Shown in pieces: positions 29,163 to 38,279 of a stretch of 64,000 nucleotides of DNA. The notes below the pieces were generated by a model, which searched no databases, was not told the origin of the DNA, and was given only the letters and a program-made list of their open reading frames with translations. Every line of letters starts with the position of its first letter. Positions within the stretch are counted from its first letter, which is position 1. Source of the stretch: Nocardioides bizhenqiangii (lineage in GTDB: Bacteria > Actinomycetota > Actinomycetes > Propionibacteriales > Nocardioidaceae); assembly GCF_034661235.1 (NCBI RefSeq), contig NZ_CP141059.1, positions 372,001 through 436,000 of the forward strand. The letters run 5' to 3'. Position numbers and translations under genes: made by a program.

Positions 29163-29458
29163 GCCTGACGCCGTACGTGGTCCTGTCCGCGATCCTGTTC
29201 ACGATCGGGTCCGTGGGCGTCCTGACCCGCCGCAACGCCATCGTCGTGTTCATGTGCGTCGAGCTGATGCTCAACGCATGCAACCTGGCCTTCGTCGCCT
29301 TCGCCCACCAGCACGGCAACCTCGACGGCCAGGTCGCCGCCTTCTTCGTGATGGTGGTGGCCGCGGCCGAGGTCGTGGTCGGGCTCGCGATCATCATGAC
29401 CATCTTCCGGACCCGTCGATCGGCCTCGGTCGACGACGCCAGCCTGCTGAAGTTCTGA
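29159..29458 (+). CDS. nuoK: NADH-quinone oxidoreductase subunit K
   Basis: 99 residues, three membrane helices. [17 protein letters not shown] contains the conserved helix-2 Glu of the E-channel, and [17 protein letters not shown] the helix-3 Glu. Proton-transfer subunit next to NuoJ and NuoN. GTG start overlapping nuoJ. Confidence 0.95.
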   Translation: MSLTPYVVLSAILFTIGSVGVLTRRNAIVVFMCVELMLNACNLAFVAFAHQHGNLDGQVAAFFVMVVAAAEVVVGLAIIMTIFRTRRSASVDDASLLKF

Positions 29459-29465
29459 GGAACGG

Positions 29466-31412
29466 ATGAGCTCACTTCTCCTGACCGCCGCGGCAGAGGC
29501 GGAGCACCACATCCCCGTGGTCGCCCCGACCGACGCCGACGGCGTCTTCTCGCTGCTGTGGCTGATCATCGCGCTGCCGCTGTTCGGTGCCGTGGTGCTG
29601 CTGCTCGGTGGCAAGTACACCGACAAGTGGGGCCACCTCCTCGGCACTGCCCTGCCGCTCGGGTCGTTCGTGATCAGCCTGCTCTGCTTCTTCAGCCTGC
29701 TCGGGCGCGACGAGGGCGACCGTCAGGTCTCCCAGCACCTCTACGACTGGATGCAGGTCGGCGGTCTCGATGTCGGCATGGACCTCCTCTACGACCCGCT
29801 GTCGGCGATGTTCCTGCTGCTGATCACGGGCGTCGGGTCGCTGATCCACGTGTACTCGATCGGCTACATGGCGCACGACCCGCGCCGGCGCCGGTTCTTC
29901 GGCTACCTCAACCTGTTCGTCGCCGCGATGCTGATGCTGGTCCTCTCCGAGAACTACCTCGGCCTGTTCCTGGGCTGGGAGGGCGTCGGCCTCGCGTCGT
30001 ACCTCCTCATCGGCTTCTGGCAGCACAAGCACTCCGCCGCGGCCGCCGCCAAGAAGGCGTTCGTCATCAACCGGGTCGGCGACATGGGGATGGCGCTGGC
30101 GATCTTCCTGTTCTTCGTCACGTTCGGCTCCACCAGCTTCACCGTGATCAGCGCCAACGCCGGCAGTGCATCGGAGACCACCCTCAACTGGCTCGGCGTG
30201 CTGCTCCTGATCGGCGCGTGCGGCAAGTCGGCCCAGGTGCCGCTCCAGGCCTGGCTGCTCGACGCGATGGAGGGCCCGACCCCGGTGTCGGCGCTCATCC
30301 ACGCCGCGACCATGGTGACCGCGGGCGTCTACCTGATCACCCGCTCCAACTTCGTCTTCGAGCTGGCGCCGGCCGCGCAGACCGCGGTCGTCATCGTCGC
30401 GACGGTCACGCTGCTCTGGGGTGCGATCCTCGGGTGCGCCAAGGACGACATCAAGAAGGGCCTCGCCGGCTCCACGATGAGCCAGATCGGCTACATGATG
30501 CTCGGCGCCGGGCTCGGTGTCGCCGGCTACGCCTTCGCGATCTTCCACCTGATGACCCACGGGTTCTTCAAGGCCAACATGTTCCTCGGCGCCGGCTCGG
30601 TCATGCACGCGATGGACGACGACGTCGACATGCGTCACTACGGCGGCCTGCAGAAACTGCTGCCGGTGACGTTCCTGACGTTCGCGATGGGCTACCTGGC
30701 GATCATCGGGTTCCCCGGGTTCTCCGGGTTCTTCTCCAAGGACAAGATCATCGAGGTCGCGCTCACCGAGAACCTCCTCGTGGGCATCTGCGCGCTGCTG
30801 GGCGCCGGCATCACCGGCTTCTACATGACCCGGATGATGCTGTTGACCTTCTTCACCAAGAAGCGCTGGGAGGACGGCGTCCACCCGCACGAGTCGCCCG
30901 CCGTGATGACGGTGCCGCTGATCGTGCTGGCGGCGCTCTCGGTGCTCGGCGGCGTGATGCTCGCCGGCGACTGGATCGTCGACTTCCTCAGCCCGGTGGT
31001 CGGCCACGTGGAGCACGAGGACCCGCCGCTCCCCGCGATCGTGATCACCCTGCTCGTCGTCGCGGTCGTCGGCGTCGGCGTGGCGCTCGCGTTCCTGCTC
31101 TTCCAGAAGCGCGACGTGCCGCGCGAAGCCCCCCAGGACGTCTCGTTCGTCACGAGGGCCGCGCGTGCGGACATCTACGGCGACGCGATCAACGACGCGC
31201 TCGTCGTACGGCCCGGCGGCCAGTTGGTGACCGGGCTGGTCGCGACCGACCGGGGTCTCGTCGACGGCAGCTTCACCGGCGGCGCGACCGTCGTCGGTGG
31301 CATCGGCCAGGGGCTGCGTCGGCTGCAGACCGGCTACGTCCGGTCGTACGCGTTGTCCGTGCTCGGGGGCGCACTCATCCTCGTCCTGACCCTGGTGGCG
31401 GTGAACCTCTGA
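29466..31412 (+). CDS. nuoL: NADH-quinone oxidoreductase subunit L
   Basis: 648 residues, Mrp-type antiporter-like proton-pumping subunit at the distal end of the membrane arm. Conserved [39 protein letters not shown] and a Lys in the broken helix (FFSKDKIIE) are present. C-terminal lateral-helix region extends past residue 540. The stop overlaps nuoM as TGATG. Confidence 0.96.
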   Translation: MSSLLLTAAAEAEHHIPVVAPTDADGVFSLLWLIIALPLFGAVVLLLGGKYTDKWGHLLGTALPLGSFVISLLCFFSLLGRDEGDRQVSQHLYDWMQVGGLDVGMDLLYDPLSAMFLLLITGVGSLIHVYSIGYMAHDPRRRRFFGYLNLFVAAMLMLVLSENYLGLFLGWEGVGLASYLLIGFWQHKHSAAAAAKKAFVINRVGDMGMALAIFLFFVTFGSTSFTVISANAGSASETTLNWLGVLLLIGACGKSAQVPLQAWLLDAMEGPTPVSALIHAATMVTAGVYLITRSNFVFELAPAAQTAVVIVATVTLLWGAILGCAKDDIKKGLAGSTMSQIGYMMLGAGLGVAGYAFAIFHLMTHGFFKANMFLGAGSVMHAMDDDVDMRHYGGLQKLLPVTFLTFAMGYLAIIGFPGFSGFFSKDKIIEVALTENLLVGICALLGAGITGFYMTRMMLLTFFTKKRWEDGVHPHESPAVMTVPLIVLAALSVLGGVMLAGDWIVDFLSPVVGHVEHEDPPLPAIVITLLVVAVVGVGVALAFLLFQKRDVPREAPQDVSFVTRAARADIYGDAINDALVVRPGGQLVTGLVATDRGLVDGSFTGGATVVGGIGQGLRRLQTGYVRSYALSVLGGALILVLTLVAVNL

Positions 31413-32950
31413 TGTTGTCCACTCTCATCTGGCTCCCGCTGGCCGGCGCGGTCGTCGTCGCCCTCGCGCCGCGGTCGCTGAGCAAGCTGCTCGGCATGGG
31501 CGTCGCGCTGGCGACCCTCGTCGTCGGCGCGGTGGCCGCGGTCTCCTACGAGGTCGACGGCGGGATGCAGCTCGAGGAGAGCTACACCTGGATCGACGCG
31601 TTCGGCGTCCACTACGCGCTCGGCCTCGACGGGCTCGGCCTGCTGATGGTGCTGCTCACCGTGGCGCTGGTCCCGCTGGTGCTCGCGGCGGAGTGGTTCG
31701 CGGCCGACGACGCCGACGGCGGCGGGGCGCGCGCGTTCGTCGCGTGGGCGTTGGCGCTCGAGTCCTTGTCGCTCGCGGTGTTCTGCGCGACCGACGTGTT
31801 CCTCTTCTACGTCGTGTTCGAGGCCACCCTGATCCCGGCGTACTTCCTCATCGGCGGCTTCGGCCGCGCGGGCCGCGGCGCGGCGGCGGTGAAGTTCCTG
31901 ATGTTCCAGCTCGCCGGCGGACTGGTGCTGCTCGCCTCCGTGATCGGGCTCTACGTCGTCTCGGCCGAGGAGGGCGAGCCGTCGTACCTCCTCTCCGACC
32001 TGATGGCCCTCGACATCGACACCGACGCCGGGCGCTGGCTGTTCATCGGCTTCTTCATCGCCTTCGCGATCAAGGCGCCGCTGTTCCCGCTCCACACCTG
32101 GCTCGCCGACACCACCGAGAAGGCCACGCCCGGCACCTCGGTGCTGCTGGTGTGCGTGCTCGACAAGATCGGCACCTTCGGCATGCTGCGGTTCTGCCTC
32201 GGGATCTTCCCGGAGGCGTCGGAGTGGGCGACCCCGGTCGTGATCACGCTGGCACTGATCTCCATCGTGTACGGCGCCCTCGTGGCGATCGGGCAGGACG
32301 ACGTCCTCCGGCTGATCGGCCTGACCTCGCTGAGCCACTTCGGCTTCATCACCCTCGGCATCTTCGCGATGACCAGCCAGGGCAGCTCCGGCGCGATCCT
32401 CTACATGGTCAACCACGGCATCGGCACCGCCGCGCTGTTCCTCATCGCCGGCTACCTCTACCACCGCCGCGGCACCATGCTGATCAGCGAGATGGGCGGC
32501 CTCGAGAAGGCGACCCCGGTGCTCGCCGGGCTGTTCCTCGTCGCCGGGCTGGCGACCCTCGGCCTCCCGGGCCTCAGCCCGTTCGTCTCCGAGTTCCTCG
32601 TGCTGGTGTCGGCCTTCGACTACGCCTGGTACGCCGGCGTGATCGCGGTCACCGGCATCGTGCTGGCCGCCATCTACGTGCTGTGGATGTACCAGCGCAC
32701 GTTCACCGGTCCGCCGGGGCCGTCGTCGGTCGGCGGGGGGACGAGTGACCTCGGCGTGCGCGAGGTCGCAGCGGTCGCCCCGTTGATGGCGGCGCTGGTC
32801 CTCTTCGGCTTCTACCCGGCGCCGCTGCTCGACGTCGCCAACCCTTTCACCGATGACCTGCTGGGCCATGTCGGCGTCGAGGACGACAGTCCCGACGTCC
32901 CACCGGCCGAGGTCGAGCACGACGCTGCCGACGAGGGGGAGGCGCACTGA
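31412..32950 (+). CDS. nuoM: NADH-quinone oxidoreductase subunit M
   Basis: 512 residues, second antiporter-like pump. VFEATLIPAYFLIGGFG carries the key Glu of helix 5; KAPLFPLHTWLADTTEKATPGTS the channel Lys and loop. The C-terminus (about 485-512) is an acidic tail with many Asp/Glu. ATG start within TGATG. Confidence 0.96.
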   Translation: MLSTLIWLPLAGAVVVALAPRSLSKLLGMGVALATLVVGAVAAVSYEVDGGMQLEESYTWIDAFGVHYALGLDGLGLLMVLLTVALVPLVLAAEWFAADDADGGGARAFVAWALALESLSLAVFCATDVFLFYVVFEATLIPAYFLIGGFGRAGRGAAAVKFLMFQLAGGLVLLASVIGLYVVSAEEGEPSYLLSDLMALDIDTDAGRWLFIGFFIAFAIKAPLFPLHTWLADTTEKATPGTSVLLVCVLDKIGTFGMLRFCLGIFPEASEWATPVVITLALISIVYGALVAIGQDDVLRLIGLTSLSHFGFITLGIFAMTSQGSSGAILYMVNHGIGTAALFLIAGYLYHRRGTMLISEMGGLEKATPVLAGLFLVAGLATLGLPGLSPFVSEFLVLVSAFDYAWYAGVIAVTGIVLAAIYVLWMYQRTFTGPPGPSSVGGGTSDLGVREVAAVAPLMAALVLFGFYPAPLLDVANPFTDDLLGHVGVEDDSPDVPPAEVEHDAADEGEAH

Positions 32951-34545
32951 TGCCCGAGTTCAGCAAGCCCACGCTCGAGTACTTCGAGCTCCTTCCGCTG
33001 TTCATCGTCTTCGGCGCGGCCTGCCTCGGCGTGCTCGTCGAGGCGTTCCTCCCGCGGGAGCGGCGTCGGCTGCCGCAGGTGCTGCTGACCCTCGTCGCGC
33101 TCGCTGCCGCGCTGGGCGCCACCATCTGGATCGCCACCGACCTGGAGGAGCACGCAGACGGCGCGGCGCGCGGCCTGGTCGGCGCCGAGGGCAGCATCAT
33201 CGTCGACGGTCCGACCGTCTACCTGTGGGGCCTGCTGCTGGTCTTCGGCATCCTCGGCACCGGGCTCTTCGCCGAGCGCCGCCTGGAGGGCGGGCTGTCC
33301 GCGTTCGCGGGCCAGGCCGCGGCCCTGCCCGGCACCGAGGCGGAGCGGCTGGCCGCCACCAAGGGCCTCGACCACACCGAGGTCTACCCGCTGCTGCTGT
33401 TCGCCACTGGCGGCATGCTGATGTTCCCGGCGTCGGGTGACCTGCTCACCATGTTCGTCGCGCTCGAGGTGCTCTCGCTGCCGCTCTACCTGCTCTGTGG
33501 ACTCGCCCGCCGGCGACGGCTGCTGAGCCAGGAGGCGGCCCTCAAGTACTTCCTGCTCGGCGCCTTCTCCTCCGGGTTCTTCCTCTACGGCGCCGCCCTG
33601 GTCTACGGCTACGCCGGCTCGGTGTCGCTGGCCGGCATCGACCAGGCGGTCCGGGCCGGCAACGCCGACCGCGGCCTGCTGCTCGCCGGTATCGCGCTGC
33701 TCGCGGTCGGTCTGCTGTTCAAGGTCGGCGCCGCGCCGTTCCAGGCCTGGACGCCGGACGTCTACCAGGGTGCTCCGACCGCGGTCACCGCGTTCATGTC
33801 GGCAGCGACCAAGGTCGCCGCGTTCGGGGCGCTGCTGCGCCTGTTCTACGTCGCGTTCGACGCGGAGCGGTGGAGCTGGCAGCCGATGCTCTCGGTGGTC
33901 GCGATCGCCACCATGCTGCTCGGTGCGGTGCTCGCGATCGTGCAGACCGACGTGAAGCGGATGCTGGCCTACTCCGCGGTCGCGCACACCGGCTTCCTGC
34001 TGACCGGTCTGATCGGTGCCCAGGGCGCCGGGGAGCTCGCCGAGGGCCAGTACTCCTCGCTGGAGGGCGTGCTGTTCTACCTGACGACCTACGGGTTCGC
34101 GTCGGTCGGCGCCTTCGCGCTGGTCACGGTGGTGCGCGACGCCGGCGGCGAGGCTTCCGGGATGTCCGCCTGGGCCGGGCTGGGGAAGCGGTCCCCGCTC
34201 GTGGCGGGTTCCTTCGCGTTCTTCCTGCTGTCGATGGCCGGGATCCCGCTGACCTCGGGATTCGTCGGCAAGTGGGCGGTCTTCACCTCGGCGATGTCCG
34301 CCGGGTTCTGGTGGGTGGTGCTACCGGCGATCGTGTCCAGTGTCATCGCCGTCTTCTTCTACATCCGGTGCATCCGGGTGATGTTCTTCAACGACCCGGA
34401 GCCGGGTGAGACAGCGGCGGTGACGGACGCGTCGGTGCTGACCGTCGGCACCGTCGCGATCTGCCTGGCGGCGACCGTCGTGCTCGGTATCGTGCCGGGC
34501 CCGGTTCTGGATCTGGTCGTGGGTGCGGGAGACTTCATCAGGTGA
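32950..34545 (+). CDS. nuoN: NADH-quinone oxidoreductase subunit N
   Basis: 531 residues, third antiporter-like pump. LFVALEVLSLPLYLL-type helix (FVALEVLSLPLYLLCGLARR) with the pump Glu, KVGAAPFQAWTPDVYQGAPT with the channel Lys, and DVKRMLAYSAVAHTGF are conserved. ATG within TGATG; its stop overlaps the GTG of the polyprenyl synthase, so that gene is translated with the nuo operon. Completes all 14 subunits in canonical order. Confidence 0.96.
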   Translation: MPEFSKPTLEYFELLPLFIVFGAACLGVLVEAFLPRERRRLPQVLLTLVALAAALGATIWIATDLEEHADGAARGLVGAEGSIIVDGPTVYLWGLLLVFGILGTGLFAERRLEGGLSAFAGQAAALPGTEAERLAATKGLDHTEVYPLLLFATGGMLMFPASGDLLTMFVALEVLSLPLYLLCGLARRRRLLSQEAALKYFLLGAFSSGFFLYGAALVYGYAGSVSLAGIDQAVRAGNADRGLLLAGIALLAVGLLFKVGAAPFQAWTPDVYQGAPTAVTAFMSAATKVAAFGALLRLFYVAFDAERWSWQPMLSVVAIATMLLGAVLAIVQTDVKRMLAYSAVAHTGFLLTGLIGAQGAGELAEGQYSSLEGVLFYLTTYGFASVGAFALVTVVRDAGGEASGMSAWAGLGKRSPLVAGSFAFFLLSMAGIPLTSGFVGKWAVFTSAMSAGFWWVVLPAIVSSVIAVFFYIRCIRVMFFNDPEPGETAAVTDASVLTVGTVAICLAATVVLGIVPGPVLDLVVGAGDFIR

Positions 34546-35540
34546 ATCCCGCCGACCTGGCCCTGCCGATCACGGACGACGCCCTCGCCGCCCGCCTGCG
34601 CGAACGGATGACGGCGGTCGAGGCGGCACTCTTCGAGCACGCGAGCAGTCGGGCGCCGTACGTCACCGAGGCGGCGCGCCACCTGCTCGCCGCCGGCGGC
34701 AAGCGGTTCCGGCCGCTGCTGGTGCTGCTCGCCGCCGAGGCCGGCGACCGGCCGGACTCCGACGAGGTGCTCACGGCCGCCTGCGTCGTCGAGATCACCC
34801 ACGTCGGCTCGCTCTACCACGACGACGTGATGGACGAGGCCGCGCTCAGGCGGGGAGCCGACTCGGCCAACTCCCGCTACGACAACCTGGTCGCCATCCT
34901 CACCGGCGACTGGCTGTTCGCGAAGTCCTCCGAGCTGACCTCCCGGCTCGGGCCCGAGGCGGTGCGCATCCAGGCCGAGACGTTCACCCGGCTGGTCGAG
35001 GGCCAGATCCTCGAGACCGTCGAGCCGGGGCCCGACGACGACCCGCTGCAGCACTACCTGGAGGTGGTCGCCGGCAAGACCGGCTCCCTGATCGCGACGT
35101 CCGCCCGCTACGGCGCGATGTTCGGCGGCGCGCCGCCGGAGGTGGTCGCCGCGCTGACGGAGTACGGCGAGCTCGTCGGGACCGCGTTCCAGCTCTCCGA
35201 CGACATCCTCGACATCGCGTCGGAGTCCGCCGAGTCCGGCAAGACGCCGGGCACCGACCTGCGCGAGGGCGTGCCGACCCTGCCGGTGCTGATGGCCCAG
35301 GCGTCGAAGGACCCAGCGGACGCCCGCCTGCACGAGATCCTCGCCGCCGACCTCGCCGACGACGACCTCCACGCCGAGGCCCTCGACCTGCTGCGCAAGC
35401 ACCCCGCGATGGACGAGGCCCGCGCCTACGTCCTCGCCCGCGCCGGCGAGGCCAAGCAGCGCCTCGCCGCCCTCCCCGAGGGATCGGTCCGCTCCGCCCT
35501 CGAGGCCTTCGCCGACGCCGTCGCTGTCCGCACCGCCTGA
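34542..35540 (+). CDS. Polyprenyl diphosphate synthase (probable menaquinone side chain)
   Basis: 332 residues, all-trans prenyltransferase. First Asp-rich motif DDVMDEA (in SLYHDDVMDE, near 90) and second DDILD (near 220), with GGKRFRPLLVLL at the N-terminus and KTGSLIATSARYGA. It makes the long isoprenoid tail that MenA attaches to the menaquinone ring; chain length cannot be read reliably from sequence. GTG overlaps the nuoN stop (GTGA), so it is the last gene of the nuo transcript. The pairing fits supply of quinone for complex I. Confidence 0.91.
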   Translation: MNPADLALPITDDALAARLRERMTAVEAALFEHASSRAPYVTEAARHLLAAGGKRFRPLLVLLAAEAGDRPDSDEVLTAACVVEITHVGSLYHDDVMDEAALRRGADSANSRYDNLVAILTGDWLFAKSSELTSRLGPEAVRIQAETFTRLVEGQILETVEPGPDDDPLQHYLEVVAGKTGSLIATSARYGAMFGGAPPEVVAALTEYGELVGTAFQLSDDILDIASESAESGKTPGTDLREGVPTLPVLMAQASKDPADARLHEILAADLADDDLHAEALDLLRKHPAMDEARAYVLARAGEAKQRLAALPEGSVRSALEAFADAVAVRTA

Positions 35541-35559
35541 GCTCGTCCCTCGGACGAGC
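35541..35559 (+). terminator. Hairpin after the nuo-prenyl synthase operon
   Basis: GCTCGTCC, loop CTC, GGACGAGC: a perfect 8-bp stem beginning directly after the stop codon, between convergent genes. No T-run follows, as is common in high-GC actinobacteria. It could serve both strands. Confidence 0.5.
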
Positions 35560-35567
35560 GCCGGCGC

Positions 35568-36476
35568 TCAGCAGGCCGGCGCGGTCTCGACCACGAGCGC
35601 GAACTGGCGGCGGCGCTCGCGGAGCGCGTCCCAGGTGAACACCGAGAGGGCGAGCCAGACGAGGGCGAAGCCGATCCAGCGGCCCGGTGGCATGTGCTCG
35701 CCGAGCACCGTGACGCCGAGCGCGAACTGCAAGATCGGCGCGAGGTACTGCAGCAGCCCGAGTGACGTCATCGTGAGCCGGGTCGCCGCTCCGCTGAAGA
35801 GGAGGAGCGGGATGGCGGTGACCACACCGCTCGACATCAGCAGCAGCACGTGGCCGATGCCTTCGGAGCCGAAGTGCGCGTCGCCCGTCGTACCCAGCCA
35901 GGCGAGGAAGCAGAGGGCGAACGGCGCGATCAGCGCTGTCTCGAGGGCCAGGCTCTCGATCGCGCCGACTCCCGCGGTCTTCTTCGCCAGCCCGTACGTC
36001 CCGAACGAGAACGCGAGCACCAGCGCGATCCACGGCGGGCGGCCGTAGTCCCACGTCAGCACGGCGACGGCCACGAAACCGATGCCGAGCGCGGTCCACT
36101 GAACCCAGCGCAGCCGCTCGCCGAGGATGATCACGCCCATCAGCACCGTCACCAGCGGGTTGATGAAGTACCCGAGCGACGTCTCGACCACGCGCTCGGA
36201 GTTCACGCCGTAGATGTAGGTGCCCCAGTTGAAGGTGATCGTCGCTGCCGCGAGCACCAGGAGCAGCGTCTTCCGACGATCGCGGAGCAGGTCCCGCATG
36301 GTCGCCCGGCGCCGCAGTGCGAGGACCAGCAGCGCCATGACCAGCGCCGACCACACGATCCGGTGGGCGAGGATCTCGATCGCGCCACCCGGCTCCAGGA
36401 GCGGGAAGTAGAGGGGGAACGCGCCCCAGAGCCCGTACGCTCCGATCCCGAAGATCAGGCCACGCCGAGACTCCAT
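35568..36476 (-). CDS. rarD: EamA/RarD-family permease
   Basis: 302 residues, ten hydrophobic helices. The N-terminus MESRRGLIFGIGAYGLWGAFP and NWGTYIYGVNSERVVETSLGYFINPL are characteristic of RarD (chloramphenicol-sensitive) members of the drug/metabolite transporter superfamily. Natural substrate unknown. ATG 36476 chosen over upstream in-frame starts because it gives the family N-terminus; TACGCT about 9 nt upstream may be its -10 box. Convergent with the prenyl synthase gene. Confidence 0.88.
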   Translation of the reverse strand: MESRRGLIFGIGAYGLWGAFPLYFPLLEPGGAIEILAHRIVWSALVMALLVLALRRRATMRDLLRDRRKTLLLVLAAATITFNWGTYIYGVNSERVVETSLGYFINPLVTVLMGVIILGERLRWVQWTALGIGFVAVAVLTWDYGRPPWIALVLAFSFGTYGLAKKTAGVGAIESLALETALIAPFALCFLAWLGTTGDAHFGSEGIGHVLLLMSSGVVTAIPLLLFSGAATRLTMTSLGLLQYLAPILQFALGVTVLGEHMPPGRWIGFALVWLALSVFTWDALRERRRQFALVVETAPAC

Positions 36477-36610
36477 CACGTCACAAGCGTAGGTGTCAGA
36501 CGACCATGACAACAACCGGGACCCGGTTCGGCGCTCCGGGTTTGCGCCCGATAGCGTCGGGTAGACGCCGCCTTGCAACGCTCACAACTCGGAAATAAAA
36601 AGGGGACCCC

Positions 36611-37039
36611 ATGCGCCGCATGATCTTTGCGCTGATCGCCACGTTCAGCGCCTTCCTGCTCGCCGCCACCGTCGCGCCGGCCGCGACCGCGCAGCAGGAC
36701 GCCAGCATCACGACCGACCGAACCTCCGTCAGCACCGCGACCGTCGGCGAACGCCCGCCGCACGTCGTGCGGGGCCTGAAGGCCTACGAGATCCGCAACA
36801 CCGGCAGGTTCCGGGTCGTCGGAAAGGCGATCACCTACCGGGGCAAGCCGGTCGTCCTGAAGAAGTCGAACCGCAAGCTCACCGGCTACCGGTTCGTCAA
36901 GCAGGACCGGACCAGCCCCGAGGGCCGGTTCGCGATGAACTTCGACGGTCCGGTCGGGACCCACTTCCGCATCTTCCTGAAGGCGACGCCGCGCAACAGC
37001 GCCACGAACTTCTACCTGGGCAGGATCGTCCGCGACTGA
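36611..37039 (+). CDS. Small secreted protein, unknown function
   Basis: 142 residues. Clear Sec signal peptide (RRMIFALIATFSAFLLAATV, cleavage after ATA near 27). The mature part is basic and beta-like with no cysteine: YEIRNTGRFRVVGKAITYRG, VVLKKSNRKLTGY, FRIFLKATPRNSATN. The conserved-looking RFRV/Y-x-F patterns suggest a beta-sandwich. A-rich AAAAAGGGGACCCC precedes the ATG. An efficient terminator follows. I do not recognise the family. Confidence 0.72.
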   Translation: MRRMIFALIATFSAFLLAATVAPAATAQQDASITTDRTSVSTATVGERPPHVVRGLKAYEIRNTGRFRVVGKAITYRGKPVVLKKSNRKLTGYRFVKQDRTSPEGRFAMNFDGPVGTHFRIFLKATPRNSATNFYLGRIVRD

Positions 37040-37056
37040 TCGCGCCGGACAACGCA

Positions 37057-37088
37057 ACGTGGGCCCCGCCGGATGGCGGGGCCCACGT
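37057..37088. terminator. Bidirectional terminator hairpin
   Basis: Perfect 14-bp stem ACGTGGGCCCCGCC with loop GGAT, between the convergent small secreted protein gene and korB. Strong and symmetric, so likely used from both sides. Confidence 0.85.
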
Positions 37089-37108
37089 CTGCGTCTGGTC
37101 GGGGGAGC

Positions 37109-38206
37109 TCAGCCGACGTCCCAGGTGTCGCCGGCGTTGAGCAGCTGGGTGAGCCGGTCGGTGTCGGTGCCCTCGACCTTGGCCTTGGCGTCGTCGACCT
37201 GCGCGCGGGCGAGGTCGTCGTAGGTCGGCCGCTCGACCTGGCGGAAGATGCCGATCGGTGAACGGTTGAGGTAGCCGGCGTCGGTGAGCCGTGAGATCGC
37301 GAACGCCGTCGACGGGTCCGGGTTGTGGGCGTCGTGGACGAGCAACTGGTCGTCGGTCACCGACGCCGTTTCGGCCACGTCGACGCCGCCGGCGGACCGG
37401 ACGAGGGCCTTGTCGCCGCGGCCGGTGTCCTCGTCGAGCGTGCCGAAGGTGATCGGCTGGCCGTGGACGAGCGGGATGATCGCGTGGTCCTTGGTGTCGC
37501 GATCCTTGATCGCGTCGAACGCGCCATCGTTGAAGATCGGGCAGTTCTGGTAGATCTCGACGAACGACGTGCCCCGGTGGGCGGCGGCCGCGGCAAGCAC
37601 GGCGGTGAGGTGCTTGCGGTCGCTGTCGATGGTGCGGGCGACGAAGGACGCTTCGGCGCCGAGCGCCAGGGACACCGGGTTGAACGGGTGGTCGAGCGAG
37701 CCCACCGGAGTCGACTTGGTGACCTTGCCGACCTCGGAGGTGGGGGAGTACTGACCCTTGGTGAGGCCGTAGATCCGGTTGTTGAACAGCAGGATCGTCA
37801 TGTTGACGTTGCGGCGCAGCGCGTGGATCAGGTGGTTGCCGCCGATCGACAGCGCGTCACCGTCACCGGTGACGACCCAGACCGACAGGTCCGCACGCGC
37901 GGTCGCGATGCCGGTCGCGATCGACGGCGCGCGGCCGTGGATCGAGTGCATGCCGTAGGTGTCGAGGTAGTAAGGGAACCGCGACGAGCAGCCGATGCCG
38001 GAGACGAACACGATGTTCTCGCGGCGCAGGCCGAGATCGGGCAGGAACGACTGCACCGCCTTGAGCACGGCGTAGTCCCCGCAGCCCGGGCACCAGCGCA
38101 CCTCCTGGTCGCTGGTGAACTCCTTGCCGGTCTGCGGGCCGTCGGCAGCGGGCACCGACTCGGTGCCGGAGCGGAAGGACGGGACGGGAAGCTCGGTGGT
38201 GCTCAT
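37109..38206 (-). CDS. korB: 2-oxoacid:ferredoxin oxidoreductase subunit beta
   Basis: 365 residues. ThDP-binding subunit: RWCPGCGDYAVLKAVQ (cluster/ThDP region, near 36), GIGCSSRFPYYLDTYGMHSIHGR and TGDGDALSIGGNHLIHALRRN (ThDP motif). With KorA it oxidises 2-oxoglutarate (or another 2-oxoacid) to the CoA thioester, reducing ferredoxin; in aerobic actinobacteria it can replace 2-oxoglutarate dehydrogenase in the TCA cycle. ATG 38206 has only a distant GCAGGGA upstream. It lies 73 bp downstream of korA. Confidence 0.93.
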   Translation of the reverse strand: MSTTELPVPSFRSGTESVPAADGPQTGKEFTSDQEVRWCPGCGDYAVLKAVQSFLPDLGLRRENIVFVSGIGCSSRFPYYLDTYGMHSIHGRAPSIATGIATARADLSVWVVTGDGDALSIGGNHLIHALRRNVNMTILLFNNRIYGLTKGQYSPTSEVGKVTKSTPVGSLDHPFNPVSLALGAEASFVARTIDSDRKHLTAVLAAAAAHRGTSFVEIYQNCPIFNDGAFDAIKDRDTKDHAIIPLVHGQPITFGTLDEDTGRGDKALVRSAGGVDVAETASVTDDQLLVHDAHNPDPSTAFAISRLTDAGYLNRSPIGIFRQVERPTYDDLARAQVDDAKAKVEGTDTDRLTQLLNAGDTWDVG

Positions 38207-38279
38207 GCTTTTTCGGGGTCCCTGCGGAGTTGTTGGGCGGAGGAGCGCAGCGGGGGAGTCCAAGAACTCCGTGGGGTGT

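Noticed and set aside
29472..31016. Long open frame antisense to nuoL (similar ones lie antisense to nuoF, nuoM and nuoN)
   Set aside because: Composition is His/Arg/Gln/Glu-rich as expected for the shadow frame of a high-GC gene; the plus-strand frames are clear complex I subunits.
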